The notes: a model not told the origin generated them from the letters alone. A stretch of 64,000 nucleotides of DNA from Gemmatimonadota bacterium (GCA_016720805.1 JADKJZ010000008.1:33415-97414), one strand, 5' to 3'; shown: positions 27,629-39,175, counted from the first letter of the stretch. Numbers and translations: made by a program.

Positions 27629-28803
27629 GCGCGTTGGACACGATCGATCGGGCGATGGTCACGTCGACCCTGGAGCGGCTCGGCGCGGACGGCTGGCTGC
27701 TGTTCGACTTTCACGGCTGCAACCCGGTGGCGCAGCGACTGCTGCCCGGCGGCGGGCTGGTCACGCGGCGGACTTTCGTCTGGATTCCGCGGCAGGGGCC
27801 GATGGTGGCGATCGTGCACAAGATCGAGATGCAGCCGTTCCTCGGCTTTCCGGGGACGGTGATCCCGTTCGCGCGGCACGCCGAGCTGCAGGCCGCGCTG
27901 GAAGGGACATTGCGGGGGAAGCGGGCGGCGATGGAGATCTCGCCGAAGGACGCCGTGCCGTATCTGGACCGGATTCCCTGGGGCGTGGTGGACCTGCTGC
28001 AGAGCCTCGGCGTGACGGTGGTGCCGAGCGCCGACTTGGTGACCCGCTTTGCGGCGACGTGGAGCGAGGCCGAGGCGGCGGAGCATATGCAGGCGGCGGA
28101 GCTGCTGCGGGAGATCGCGCTCAACGCCTTGCACGGCGCGGTGCGTCGGGCGGGGACGGGGCTGCGCGAATCGGCGCTGCAGCAGGAAGTCGTCGCGGCG
28201 ATGGAGGGGGCGGGGATGTTCCTCACCACGCATCCGATCGTCGGCTTCGGGCCGAACGCCGCGAACCCGCACTACGAGCCGCGTCCCGGGGCGGACCGTG
28301 CGCTCGAGCCTGATCAGGTCGTGCTGCTCGACCTCTGGGGCGGGATGCGCGAGGGGGCGGTCTTCGCGGATCAGACGTGGATGGGCTTCTCGGGAAGTGC
28401 CGTGCCCGAGCGGGTGCAGACGGTGTGGACCACGGTGCGCGACGCCCGTGACGCGGCGATCAGCCGGATGCAGGGACTGGCGGCGTCCGGGGCGCCGGTG
28501 CAGGGGTATCTGGGCGACCAGGCGGCGCGGCAGGTGATCGAGGCGGCGGGCTTCGGCGAGTATTTCGTGCACCGGACGGGGCACTCGATCGACCGCGACC
28601 TGCACGGGTCGGGGCCCCACCTGGACGACTACGAGACGCACGACGACCGCGCGATGCTGCCCGGGACGGGCTGTTCGGTGGAGCCGGGGATCTATCTGCC
28701 GGGCGATTTCGGGGTCCGGAGCGAGATCAACCTCTATTGGGGGGCGTCGGGGATCGTGGTGACGCCGGGGGAGCGGCAGGTGGAGCTGATCGTGCCTACT
28801 TGA
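27625..28803 (+). CDS. M24-family metallopeptidase (Xaa-Pro peptidase-like)
   Basis: 392 residues. An N-terminal creatinase-like domain (to about residue 150) precedes a pita-bread catalytic domain. The metal ligands appear in order: Asp in LLDLWGG, Asp in FADQTWMG, His in HRTGHSIDRD, Glu in CSVEPGIY and Glu in RSEINLYW. It likely cleaves Xaa-Pro bonds in cytoplasmic peptides; there is no signal peptide. Translationally coupled to the V4R gene. A heptamer array follows eight bases after the stop. Confidence 0.9.
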   Translation: MSALDTIDRAMVTSTLERLGADGWLLFDFHGCNPVAQRLLPGGGLVTRRTFVWIPRQGPMVAIVHKIEMQPFLGFPGTVIPFARHAELQAALEGTLRGKRAAMEISPKDAVPYLDRIPWGVVDLLQSLGVTVVPSADLVTRFAATWSEAEAAEHMQAAELLREIALNALHGAVRRAGTGLRESALQQEVVAAMEGAGMFLTTHPIVGFGPNAANPHYEPRPGADRALEPDQVVLLDLWGGMREGAVFADQTWMGFSGSAVPERVQTVWTTVRDARDAAISRMQGLAASGAPVQGYLGDQAARQVIEAAGFGEYFVHRTGHSIDRDLHGSGPHLDDYETHDDRAMLPGTGCSVEPGIYLPGDFGVRSEINLYWGASGIVVTPGERQVELIVPT

Positions 28804-28811
28804 GATCGGTT

Positions 28812-28846
28812 AATCGATCATCGATGATCGATCATCGATGATCGAT
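28812..28846. repeat. Heptamer repeat array (five ATCGATN units)
   Basis: ATCGATC and ATCGATG alternate through five units, giving a fully self-complementary block eight bases after the M24 peptidase stop. Confidence 0.85.
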
Positions 28847-28925
28847 ACGTAGATCTCAATAAGGGACGGGGCTGTTTCATTCGGTGACCTCCGTAGGCTG
28901 GTTGTTCGCAATCTGTTACGCTTGC

Positions 28926-28954
28926 TTGACACTCGCCCGAAGCGCGGGCATATT
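28926..28954 (+). promoter_or_regulatory. Candidate promoter for the TonB receptor cluster
   Basis: TTGACA (28926-28931), 17 bases, then CATATT (28949-28954). A perfect -35 and a 4/6 match at -10. It would give a leader of about 270 bases. Prediction by eye only. Confidence 0.45.
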
Positions 28955-29229
28955 CATCTCATCCCGGCACTCAGTCGGGGCTTTCCGATCGTCACAGACA
29001 GAGTAGACCCCAGGAACCGCGCGGGTTTCAGGCGTGTTGACGTCACCCCCCAGGTGGCTTCGTGCGCCGCCGGTTCCCCGATCCACGACGCTCCCGTCGT
29101 GCGGCATCGGATTCACCGTCTCTCCACGCCAGTGGAGCGACGCAGTACGCGGTCCCAGCGTCGATTGGCGCCGGTGACTGGCACGAAGGAGCGGCATCTC
29201 CAGTGTTTACGCCTTCGGAGGACGGTTCA

Positions 29230-32200
29230 ATGACTCAGAATTGTGTGAGAGCCCTCGCCCGCACAGCGCTTGCGCTTGCGGCGGTGGCATTCGGGGCAGG
29301 CGCCTCGACCCTTCACGCGCAGGGCTCGACCGGCAAGATCGACGGTCGCGTCAAGGACGCCGCGGGACAACCGCTGGCGGGTGCGCGCGTGATCATCGTC
29401 GGGACGGCCTTTACCGCGACGACCAACCAGCAGGGGTACTACTTCTTCAACAGCGTCTCGGCTGGTTCGGTGACGCTGCGGGCGACCTACATCGGCTACA
29501 AGTCGTCGCAGGTCGAGAATCTCCGCGTGCTCTCTGGCCAGACGTCCCCCCAGGACATCATCATGGAGCAGAGCGCCGTGAACGTCGGCGACATCACGGT
29601 GACGTCGGCGGCGCAGCCGCTGGTGCCGCGTGACCAGGTGGCCACCAAGCAGCTGATCGACGGCGGTTTCGTCGACAAGCTCCCGGTGGACAACGTGTCG
29701 CGCGTGCTGCAGCTGCAGCCGGGTGTGACCACCACGAACGGTGGCGGCATCTCGGTCCGCGGTTCGCGGACGGACGAGCAGAACACCTACATCGACGGCG
29801 TGCCGGTCCAGAGCGGTGTCCGCTCGGGTGGCGCGTCGGGCGGCTTCTCGGCCGGCATCAGCGTCGTCGCGGTGAACGGCTTCGAAGACGCCTCGATCAC
29901 CACCGGCGCCGCGTCGGCCGAATTCGGCAACGCGCAGGGCGGTATCGTCGCCATCACCACCAAGACGGGCGGCTCGAAGTTCGCCGGCAACGTCTCGTGG
30001 GAAACGGACATGCTGGCGCCGGCCCGCTATCGCGGCGGCTTCAACATGTTCCAGGGCGGCTTCGGCGGTCCGATCAAGGGCGCGCTGACGTTCTACGTCT
30101 CCGGTCGTCTCGAAGGCTCGCAGGGCGGCAACCGCGGCTATCAGGCGTGGGAGCTGCCGACCTGGGCGCCGGTCGGGATCGACACGACGTTCACGCTGCC
30201 GAAGACCTTCGGCAACGTCCGCTCCGACTCGATTGTGGTCCCGGTCTACCAGTACGCCGTGATCTCGGGCGAGTGCGACAAGATGGACTTCGTCACCAAC
30301 GCCGCGCTGCAGGCGATGCGCGACAACTACGGCCAGAGCTGCGCCTCGAACTCGTCGCGCAACGGCGGCGTGAACACGCAGTACAACGGCACCGCCAAGC
30401 TGAACTACACCTTCGGCGGCGGCTCGCGCATTTCGGCGACCTACCTCCTCTCGGGCAACCAGGCGCGCAATCGCAAGGCTGACGGCTTGACCGCCGGTTC
30501 CGAGAACTGGTCAAACGTGGCGACGCTGAACTGGAACCAGCAGCTCATCCGCGGGGCGTCGAAGTCCCTCTCGATCGACGCCTACGCGTCGTACCAGTGG
30601 AACTCGTCGTTGGCCGGCCGCATCACCGATGCGTCGGAAGCCGGCAGCCGTGATCCGGCGTTCGGCATCCTGCTCAAGAAGCTTGACTACGTCTACACGG
30701 CGGACAACTTCCCGCTCGACTCGACGTTGCTCAAGAACATCCTGAACAACAAGGTGACGAACCGTATCGGTCTCACCGACCGGATCAACACCTCGCAGTA
30801 CTCCGCCCAGGGCAATTACAACCTGACTCACCAACCAAGGCGTGCCGACAGTCGACGGCATCGGCTACGGTGCCGGCGGCGGTGGCTACGACAACGCCGT
30901 CAACTACCAGATCGAGAACCGCAAGGTCTTCAAGGCCAACCTCGACTGGCAGGCCGACCGCTACAACCGGATCAAGTTCGGTGGCGAGTACACCGGCTAC
31001 GACATTACCGCGTACGGTGGCGGCAACATCTCCACCTATCTCGTGAAGCCGTACCGCTACAACTTCTTCGCCGAAGACCGCATCGACCTGGGCGACGTGA
31101 TCGTCGTCGGTGGTCTGCGTTATGACTACTTCCTGTCGAACGCACGCCGCTGGAAGGACTTCCCGCGCATCTCGACCGCGCCGGGCTTCACGCCCGACTC
31201 GCTCGACAACTTCCTGGTGACCGATCCGTCGCACGATTACATCTCGCCGGCGATCCAGGTGGCCTTCCCCGTCACGGAGAAGACCAACTTCCGCCTCTCG
31301 TACCGCCACCAGGCGCAGTCGCCTGACCTCGGCCTCGTCCTGCAGAACTCGCTGACCGACATCGATGCCGGCGGCGCGAACTCCCGTTCGAACTGGGGCG
31401 GCGACCTCGACTTCGGCAAGACGATCCTGTTCGAGTTCGGCGTCCGTCATGCCTTCTCGGATGACATGGTCCTCGACCTGGCCGCGTACAACAAGGACAA
31501 CCTGGCCAACGCGTCGTACCAGTTCTCCTTCCCGGTCGACCCGGTTGGCGGGCAGCCGACGCGTATCTTCCAGGCCCAGAACTCCGACTTCGGCAACACC
31601 CGAGGCCTCGACCTCCGCCTCGATCGCCGCATCGGCAACTACGTGAACGGCTCGCTGTCCTATTCCTTCCAGGACACCAAGAGCACCGGCTCGGACCCGA
31701 CGTCGTACCGGAACTTCTACGAGCCGCTCCCGGGCAACCGCGCGCCGCTCGCGGCCACCACGACGACCTTCTCGCGCCCGCACACGATCGCCGGCTCGTT
31801 CCAGGTCACCCTCCCGGCTGACTTCCAGCAGGGCTCGGTGCTCGGTGCCGTCCTGAAGCGCACCGGCTTCTACGCCACCTTCCGTCTCGCCTCGGGTACG
31901 CCGTACACACGGTGCGACCCGACGGACCCGGGTTCGATCGGCGTTCGGAGCGGTGGCAGCTGCGCCATCGAGCCGGCGCAGTCGTCCTTCCTTGGCGCGC
32001 GTCTCCCGGCGGCGAAGGAGTTCGACCTCCGTGTCACCAAGAACTTCCAGCTCGGCAAGTTCGACATGACCGGCTACCTCGACGGCCGCAACATCCTGAA
32101 CCTGAAGGTCGTCAACTCGGTGTGGAGCACGACCGGGACGACCACGAACGGTGCCCAGCAGGATCGCGAGTGGAATGCCGACTCGCTGACCTACGCAACC

Positions 32201-32479
32201 TTCGGCACCCAGAACGGTTTCCGTCGGGTCTCGGATGCCGCCCTGGTCCTGCCGACGACCGACGCGGCCTGCGCCTTGTCGGGCAACGGCACGAACACCA
32301 CCGGCCCCCAGTGCTTCTACTACCGGAAGTCGGAGCAGCGCTTCGGCAACGGTGACGCGATCTACACGCTCGCGGAGCAGCGCGTCGCGTCGGATAACAA
32401 CCGGGCGGCAGGCAGGCACATCAGCAATTACGTGGGCGCCGGTCGGCGTCTGCGCTTCGGCCTTGAAGTGAACTTCTGA
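29230..32479 (+). CDS. TonB-dependent receptor with carboxypeptidase-regulatory N-terminal domain, frameshifted
   Basis: Outer-membrane receptor of about 1,080 residues once corrected. The signal peptide ends LHA before glutamine. Residues about 35-110 form a carboxypeptidase-D regulatory-like domain (GKIDGRVKDAAGQPLAGARV). The plug domain follows (DKLPVDNVSRVLQLQPGV, ISVRGSRTDEQNTYIDGVP), then the 22-strand barrel to a C-terminal aromatic (LRFGLEVNF). The frame shifts by +1 near 30822-30836 (NLT, then CACCAACCAAGGCGTG); after it the barrel resumes at about 30842. It heads a cluster with a giant secreted protein, a PorV-like barrel, a GWxTD protein and a lipoprotein. Ligand unknown. Confidence 0.88.
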
Positions 32480-32492
32480 CCCCGGCCGGGGG

Positions 32493-32520
32493 GAGCGGGC
32501 GGTCATCCGACCGTCCGCCC
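32493..32520 (+). terminator. Imperfect hairpin after the TonB receptor gene
   Basis: A 12-base stem with two mismatches (GAGCGGGCGGTC against GACCGTCCGCCC), loop ATCC, 14 bases after the stop. No strong T-run; it may attenuate transcription into the next gene. Confidence 0.45.
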
Positions 32521-32553
32521 TCTCCGGACGACTATATCAGACGCGAGGAATCA

Positions 32554-35500
32554 ATGCACGCACTGCGTGGTATGCAGAAGATGTTCGTCGGGGCCGCCCT
32601 GACGATGTTGGCGCTCGGCCTGGCGCCGAGCACGGCTTCGGCCGGGCCGGCACCGGGGACGAAGCAGCAGCCGTACCGTCTCTTTGCCCGCTCCACGGGA
32701 TTCATTGCCACCAACCGGGTCTTCTACGGTCTTGGCACGCGTGGTGAAATCGGTGCCGACTCGTCGGGCACCGGCACCACCGCCGGCGGCAACTGGCCGC
32801 GTGGCACCCAGAACTCCTACATGTTCAACTCCGGCTTCCAGTTTGCCGGCATCATCCGCGGCACCAAGCCGGCGAATCCGTGGGGTGGCGACACCTCGGC
32901 GGCGCTGCTCTTCGACGCCTCCGGTACCCACAAGCACGGCGCCGAGGTCATGCCGATCTACAACGGCCAGAATCCGGCCGACGTCGCCATCTGGCCGGAA
33001 GTCGCCAAGGTGCCGCAGGGCGACGAAAGCGAGTTGCTCTACAGCCCGCTCCTTCGCGGCCAGGTGAACGCCTCGCAGGGTGACGTCTACTGGATCTCGT
33101 GGGACGGCGACCCGGCGTTCATCGCGCAGCGTCCGCATCCGCTCGGCATTCTGGCCGAGCACCGCGGCGTGGCGTGGAACTACCCGACGGGCAACGAAGA
33201 CATCCTGTACTTCATCATCACGTACTACAACATGACCTCGCTCGACCCGGCGGCGTATGCCAGCCACCGGCCGGCGATGCGGGACCTGCTCATTGCGCAG
33301 GCGCAGAAGTTCCACGCCATGAACAACGCCAAGTTCGGCATCACGTTGCCGACGGCCGGCTACACGATCGACCAGCTGTTTGCGGCCTATGCGGCGGACC
33401 CGGACGTCGGTCCTGGCGGCGGCGGCAACTATGCCGGCGTCAACCTGCCGTTCGCGATGGGCTTTGCCTACAAGGGGCGTTCGACCGTCCGGCGCCTGGG
33501 TCTACGATCCGTCGATCTTTGCCCCGCCGTTCTTCCAGGGCATCGGCTTCGTCGGGATGAAGTACCTCAAGGGCCCCGAGGGTCCGGGCGAAATTCAGCT
33601 CTTCTCGAACACCTGTAACGGCGGCTGCTTGCCCGACCCGGGCCAGGCCAAGCAGGTGTGGCGCTACCTCGCCGGCAAGAACGACGTCAACGTCGGCGAC
33701 CAGGCTTGCACGATCAATGCGCCGGAAATCAATCACGTTTGCTTCGTGTTCACGGGGACCCCGGGCGTCGACATCCGGATGTTCGAATCCGCCAAGTCGT
33801 CCTCGCTGGCCCCGGGCGCTTCCGCCTCGGTCGTCATCGCGTTCGTCCACGCGGCGCCGGTCCTGATCCCCGGCTTCGCGCCGACGACCTCCACGTCAAT
33901 CACGCCGGGCATCCCGACGCTGACGGCCTCGGTCGACTCGATGACCAAGTACAACGGCGCCAACAAGGTCGACTCGATCGCCGGTTTCCTCGGCTACTCA
34001 GACCTCCCGCCGTTCGGCAACAGCGATGGCATCCCGCAGCAGGGTGAGTTCTCGGGTTCGCCCGAACTCCCTCTACGGCAAGGCGCTCGTGGCGCAGACG
34101 GTGTTCGACGCCAAGTTCCTCCTCCCGTTCTCGCCGGAGCCGCCGGAGTTCTTCCTGATCCCGGGCGACGCCCAGGTGACGATCCTGTGGAAGCCGTCGG
34201 TCTCCGAGACCACGGGTGACCCGTACTTTGCGGTCGCCGGTTCGGCCACGACGACGGGGCCTGGCGGCACCGTCGCGAACAACCTGTACGACCCGAACTA
34301 CCGCCGCTTCGACGTCGAAGGCTACCGCCTCTATCGCGGCCGCCTCGACGGCCCGGGGTCGCTCAAGCTGCTGAAGCAGTGGGACTACAACAACACGACC
34401 TTCAAGGACTTCGGCGGCCTCGTCATCGAGGGCGGCAACCTCGGTGACGCGGTCAACTGCGCTCCGGAAATCGGAGTCATGACCGCCTGCCGTGCGGCGT
34501 TCACGCCGATCACGCCGGGCGTCACCTCGACGGTCTCGTTCACCTACGACCTCGTCGGTCCGCTGGTCCAGGTCAACTACGGCGGTCGCGACAAGTTGGC
34601 CACCGGCGGCGTCGTGCTGAACCCGGGCGCGGCCGACTCGGCGCTGACCCGTGACGGCTTCCCGCAGCTGTCGAACAGCGGCGTGCCGTTCGTCTACACC
34701 GACACCGACGTCCGGAACGGCGTGCGCTACTACTACGCCGTCACGGCCTTCGACGTGAACTCCCTCCGATCGGCGCCCTCCTCGCTGGAGTCGGCGAAGA
34801 TTTCGAAGCAGATCGTCGTTGGCGCGCCGGCCTCGAACGTCACGAGCAGTGGCAATGTCACGATCCTTGGTCCCTTCGGCCGGGGCGCCGCTGCGCTCAA
34901 CGACCCGACGGCACCGACGATCGACCCGGCGACCGGCAAGTTCAGCAAGAAGTTCCAGCCGTCGAACGCGCTCTCGATCTCCCTCGGGGCGTTCGTCACG
35001 CAGGTGCTGAAGGCCGGCGAAGTTGCGGTTCGCCTCGACTCGATCAACCTGCTGTCGTCCTCGTCGGGTGCGTCGGGCAATGCCGATGCGCTCCAGTTCT
35101 TCTCGGTGATCGGGCCGACGGGTACCACCAAGATTTCCATTCCCGTCTCGATTGACCAGGCGAGCTACACCGAGCGTACCGTCACCGGTTCGTTCCTCGC
35201 GCTCGAGGCAGATCCCGACCTGGCCGGCGAATACGGCGGCGGCGCCGGGTACAACATCCCGGGCGGTTACACCCTGCACACGCAGGCGGGCTATATGACT
35301 GGCGTGAAGGGCCGTGGCTGCGTGAACGGTTCCGCCTCGACGGTCTTCGGCACCGGCCGTCAGTGCGACTACAACGGGCCACGCTGGTTCATCGGGGACA
35401 ACGAGACCAAGTCCAACCCGAACAGCGCCAACCCGGGCAATTTCAACTTCGGGAATGCCGTCACGCAGGCCCACCTCAACAACGTTGGTGAGCTCGCGGG

Positions 35501-36479
35501 CGTGGCGAACATGTACATGCCACTCGAGTATGAGAACATCACCTCGGCGCACCGTGACATCGCGAACTCGCTGTCGCCGTTCCAGACTGCCGCGGATGTC
35601 CGCGTCTACTGGGGTGCCGCCGGCAAGATCGACTCGGTCATTGACCTGACGCACAACGTGGTGGTGCCGTTCTCCACGAACATTGGCGCCTCCTGGGGCA
35701 TCTTGAACTCTGGCGTCACCGGGCACGACAACCGCCCGGAGCACAGCTTCACGGACTTCGGCTGCGTCATGCCGCTGAAGCCGACCGCCGCCTGGCAGGC
35801 CAACGCGCCGTGCACCGGCGCCACGGTCCAGCTGGTCAACACGGCGATTCCCGGTCCGGTGGTCATCGCGACCGGCGCGAGCCCGACGTTCACCACGCTC
35901 CGCACCGCCACGGCGCAGCCCAACGCCGGATTCGGTCTCTACCTCAAGGGCCACATGTACACGGTGGAACTTGCGGGCGGTGCGCTCCCGGCGTCCGGCA
36001 CGCAGTGGACGGTCCGCGACTACATCGGCGGCGTCCGCGGCGGCAACGGCAATGCCGGCCAGTACGGTAATTACGCCTTCACCTCCGCGGCCTTCCGCCC
36101 CTTCACGGCGGTTGGTGCCTCGATGAAGTTCCAGTTCACCGTGACCAACTCGGTCGACGCGGTGACGGATGAGGCGCTGGCCAAGGTGCACACCGTTCCA
36201 GATCCGTACTATGTGACCTCCGCGTTCGACCGTCAGGTCGTCTCGAAGGTGATCAATTTCGTGAACGTGCCGACCGGCGCCCGGATTCGCATCTACACCA
36301 CCAGTGGCATCCTGGTGCGGATCCTTGACGCCGCTGCGGATGCCCAGACCGGCACCGTGACGTGGGACGTGCGAAACCGCTCCAACCAGTTCGTGGCCTC
36401 GGGTGTGTACTTCTATCACATCGAAGCTGAAGGGAAGAGCAGGGTTGGCCGGTTGACGGTCGTCAACTTCGCCCAGTAG
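32554..36479 (+). CDS. Giant exported protein with FlgD/T9SS-like C-terminal Ig domain, two frameshifts
   Basis: About 1,307 residues once two +1 shifts are repaired. Sequence starts MHALRGMQKMFVGAALTMLA with a signal ending ASA. The first shift is an extra G in the GGGG run at 33474-33477 (AYKG then VRPSGAWVYDPS). The second is an extra C in CCC at 34061-34063 (GEFSGSPN then SLYGKALV). The last roughly 90 residues, ending VGRLTVVNFAQ, match FlgD-type Ig or type-A sorting domains: NVPTGARIRIYTTSGILVR, then VTWDVRNRSNQFVASGVYFY. A surface or secreted protein is expected. It lies between the receptor and a PorV-like protein. Function of the large N-terminal part unknown. Confidence 0.8.
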
Positions 36480-36530
36480 CGGTCGCCCGTAGGAACCACT
36501 GCCCGTCACGGGCAACCGATTCACTCGAGG

Positions 36531-36566
36531 TGTGGTGGCCAGCTCAGGCCGGCCACCGCACCACAG
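36531..36566 (+). terminator. Hairpin just upstream of the PorV-like gene
   Basis: GGTGGCC (36534-36540) pairs with GGCCACC (36551-36557), extended by TGTGG/CCACA with a bulge. It ends immediately before the AGGAGA ribosome-binding site. It could be a weak terminator or an mRNA processing/stability element inside the cluster. Confidence 0.4.
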
Positions 36567-36579
36567 GAGACGAGACCAG

Positions 36580-37704
36580 ATGATCCGGCATTCCGTCGCA
36601 CGCGTTGTTGCCCTCACCCTGTTGGCTGCCACCCCCGCCGTTGTCGGGGCCCAGTCGACCGCGGTCAAGCGCGACAACACCGGCTACGGCACCACGGCCG
36701 CCGAGTTCCTCCTCATCGGAGCGAACGCACGCGGTATGGCACTCGGCGGCGGCTACCTGCCGCTGGCGACTGACCTTGGTGCCTTGTACGCCAACCCGGG
36801 TGCCCTCGCGCTGCTCAAGCGCGCTGGCGTCCAGGGATCGCAGTTGAACTATGTCGCCGACACCAAGCTGAACTGGGGCGGCGTCGCCACCCCGTACGGC
36901 GGCGGCTCGGGCGCCATCGGCTTCTCGATCGGGAGCTTCGGCTTCTCCGACCAGCCGGTGTACACCCCGCAGCAGCCGAACGGCACCGGCGAGTTCTACA
37001 GCGTCTCCGAGACCTACGCGGCCATGACCGTCGCGAAGAACTTCTCGGACCGCTTCTCCGTCGGCATCACCGCCAAGGGGGTCTTTGACCGCCTCGGTCA
37101 GGTGAGCGGCAACGCGTTCGCCGTCGACTTCGGCACGCACTTCCACTCGCAGCTCGCCGGCAAGCCGATTCGCTTCGCCTTCGCGCTGACCAACCTCGGC
37201 ACCAACCTCACGTACAAGGGCGACCCGTTGAAGGTCACCTCGGTGCGCGACACCCTCCCGGGTGACGGTGACGTTCCGAGTGGTCCGGTGGCGTCGACGC
37301 GGCTGACCTCGCCGTTCTCGTTGCCGACCAAGTTCGCCGTCGGCTTGGCCTACGATTTCATCTCGACCTCGGACGCGCGCCTCACGGTGACGTCGGAGTT
37401 CAACCAGATGCGGTCGAACAAGGCCTCGTTCTCGGCCGGTGGCGAGTTTGCCGCCGAGCGGGTCGGTGGCTCGCCGTTCGGGGTCGCAGTCCGCGGCTCC
37501 TACACGTCGAACCCGTCGCTGGCCTATTCCTCGGCTGGCGTCGCCTTCGAGAAGCAGACCGATGACAAGTCGGCCGGTCTGGCGCTCGGTGGCGGTGTGT
37601 CGCTGGCCTCGCGCGGCGGCTTCGCGCTCGGCTTCGACTACGCCTGGAAGAAGATGGGCGCCCTGGGCGACGTCTCCTTCTTCACCGTTTCGTTGGGCTG
37701 GTAA
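36580..37704 (+). CDS. PorV/PorQ-family (UPF0164-like) outer-membrane barrel protein
   Basis: 374 residues from the ATG at 36580 after AGGAG. Signal peptide to VVGA, then glutamine. The family's opening is clear: EFLLIGANARGMALGGGYLPLATDLGALYANPGALALL. Barrel strands follow, ending in SFFTVSLGW with the terminal aromatic. In Bacteroidetes, PorV shuttles type IX cargo from the SprA translocon to the surface; here it directly follows a protein with a FlgD/T9SS-like tail, and a SprA homologue lies 15 kb away. A generic role as fatty-acid-transporter-like barrel cannot be excluded. Confidence 0.8.
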   Translation: MIRHSVARVVALTLLAATPAVVGAQSTAVKRDNTGYGTTAAEFLLIGANARGMALGGGYLPLATDLGALYANPGALALLKRAGVQGSQLNYVADTKLNWGGVATPYGGGSGAIGFSIGSFGFSDQPVYTPQQPNGTGEFYSVSETYAAMTVAKNFSDRFSVGITAKGVFDRLGQVSGNAFAVDFGTHFHSQLAGKPIRFAFALTNLGTNLTYKGDPLKVTSVRDTLPGDGDVPSGPVASTRLTSPFSLPTKFAVGLAYDFISTSDARLTVTSEFNQMRSNKASFSAGGEFAAERVGGSPFGVAVRGSYTSNPSLAYSSAGVAFEKQTDDKSAGLALGGGVSLASRGGFALGFDYAWKKMGALGDVSFFTVSLGW

Positions 37705-37762
37705 TCATGCGGCTCGAGCTCGTTCGGCAGGCTGACCTTTCCGGCGCCCTGGGGGTGGCACG

Positions 37763-39175
37763 GTGTTGAACGCCGTCGTCATGCTCGCGGCGCTGGCTGC
37801 CGGTGGAAGCGCCTCACAGCGCGACCAGGGGCTCGAGCTGGGAGTGACCCGATTCTTCCTCCCGGCCTCGGGGGAGACGCAAGTCCTCACCCAGGCCGGG
37901 GTGCCGTACCTCTTTGCGTCCGCGATCGGCTCGGGCGCCGACGCCCACGTCACCTACACGGTGACGGTCAAGGTGGTCGATGATCGCGGCACGGTACTGA
38001 CCAGCGAGTCGTTCCAGCGGAGCGCGCCAGCGATGGCGCGGATCCCCGGCGCCGCTGGAGTGGAAAATTTCCGGTTCCTGCTCAAGCCCGGCACGTTCGT
38101 GATGCATGTGTCGGCCCGGGACTCGTTGACCGGGAAGACGATTGCCGATTCCGTGCGACTCGAGGCCTACGCCTCGGCGCCCACGGCGTCGGATCTGATG
38201 CTCGCGAACGAGATGCGACAAATGCCGGCAGGTGACACGACCTCGATGCCTGGGGAAGTCGCACGCGGCAATTACCGGATTCGCACCGCCCCGATGCTCC
38301 GGGTGGACATCGTCAACTCGAACATGGCGTACATGCTCGAGGCCTATTCCGCCACGGAGACCCACGGCGAACTTCGCCTGGCAATCCGGAAGCGGGATGG
38401 CACGACGGTGGCCGATCTTCCCCCGACGCGTCAGACCATTCCCGCCGGTGGCGGGCTGTTCAAGGGGCAGTTCTCGGTCGAAGGGTTGCCGGACGGCGAC
38501 TACCTGATGCATGCCACCCTCGCGGTGGCCGGCAAGACGGTAACGATGCAGACGCCGTTCGTCGTCTCGCCCGCCGAGGAGGCCTTGAAGCGCAGCGTGG
38601 CGATCAGTCAGGCGAATCGTGGCACCGACGAGGGCTACTTCAATGCCCTCCCGGATGATTCGCTCGACGCGGCCGCCGAGGTCCTGTTCCTGACCGGCGC
38701 CCCGTCTCGCGAGCTGAACGTCTACAAGCAGGATATGTCGATGGCCGCGAAGCGTCGCTTCCTGATCGATTTCTGGTCGAGTCGCGACAAGAACAAGGCC
38801 ACCGTGAACAATGAAGACCGCATCGCCTTCTACCAGGCCGTCGCCAACGTCAACCAGAAGTATGGCGAGCGCGGGCGGGTGGGTTGGAAGACCGATCGTG
38901 GTCGTGTTGCAGTGAAGTTCGGATCGCCGCCCAGTGAAATCCTGGCGCGACCGTCCGATGGCCGGGCGCCGCCGTATGAAGTGTGGCGCTACACGGTTGG
39001 CAAGCCGATCTGGTTCATTTTTGCCGACCGAGGCAACCAGGGCAACTTCATTCTGTTGAAGTCGAACGAGTTCCGGGAACCGGGATCCGCAGCCAACTGG
39101 CTGGAAATCCTGACTCCCGAAGTTGCCGACGAGATTGGCCGCTGGCTTGGCGTCAACCTCTCGAATGTGCCCTGA
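37763..39175 (+). CDS. GWxTD domain protein, exported
   Basis: 470 residues from the GTG at 37763; the ATG at 37790 would remove part of the signal. The signal ends GGSAS before QRDQG. Residues about 130-270 look like beta-rich domains. The C-terminal GWxTD domain (about 310-440) has its name motif as GWKTDRGRVAVKFGSP, then PYEVWRY and FIFADRGNQGNFILL. The family is common in FCB-group bacteria but its function is unknown. It follows the PorV-like gene by 58 bases and precedes a lipoprotein. Confidence 0.85.
   Translation: MLNAVVMLAALAAGGSASQRDQGLELGVTRFFLPASGETQVLTQAGVPYLFASAIGSGADAHVTYTVTVKVVDDRGTVLTSESFQRSAPAMARIPGAAGVENFRFLLKPGTFVMHVSARDSLTGKTIADSVRLEAYASAPTASDLMLANEMRQMPAGDTTSMPGEVARGNYRIRTAPMLRVDIVNSNMAYMLEAYSATETHGELRLAIRKRDGTTVADLPPTRQTIPAGGGLFKGQFSVEGLPDGDYLMHATLAVAGKTVTMQTPFVVSPAEEALKRSVAISQANRGTDEGYFNALPDDSLDAAAEVLFLTGAPSRELNVYKQDMSMAAKRRFLIDFWSSRDKNKATVNNEDRIAFYQAVANVNQKYGERGRVGWKTDRGRVAVKFGSPPSEILARPSDGRAPPYEVWRYTVGKPIWFIFADRGNQGNFILLKSNEFREPGSAANWLEILTPEVADEIGRWLGVNLSNVP

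Larger units (their letters stand above)
28804..29229. other. 426-base intergenic region with repeat array and leader of the TonB receptor gene
   Basis: It contains a heptamer array near the left end and a candidate promoter at 28926-28954, then about 270 bases of leader before the receptor ATG with a GGAGG site at about 29217-29221. No convincing small gene is visible. The long leader could hold a regulatory structure, but I could not define one. Confidence 0.5.

Noticed and set aside
27640..27656. GATCGATCGG inside the M24 gene as another heptamer array
   Set aside because: It is only a short chance match within coding sequence, with no 7-base periodicity beyond one unit.
30822..30842. Programmed ribosomal frameshifting in the TonB receptor gene
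   Set aside because: No recognisable slippery heptamer plus downstream structure was seen, and similar single-base breaks recur at unrelated sites including short G/C runs. Sequence error or mutation is simpler.
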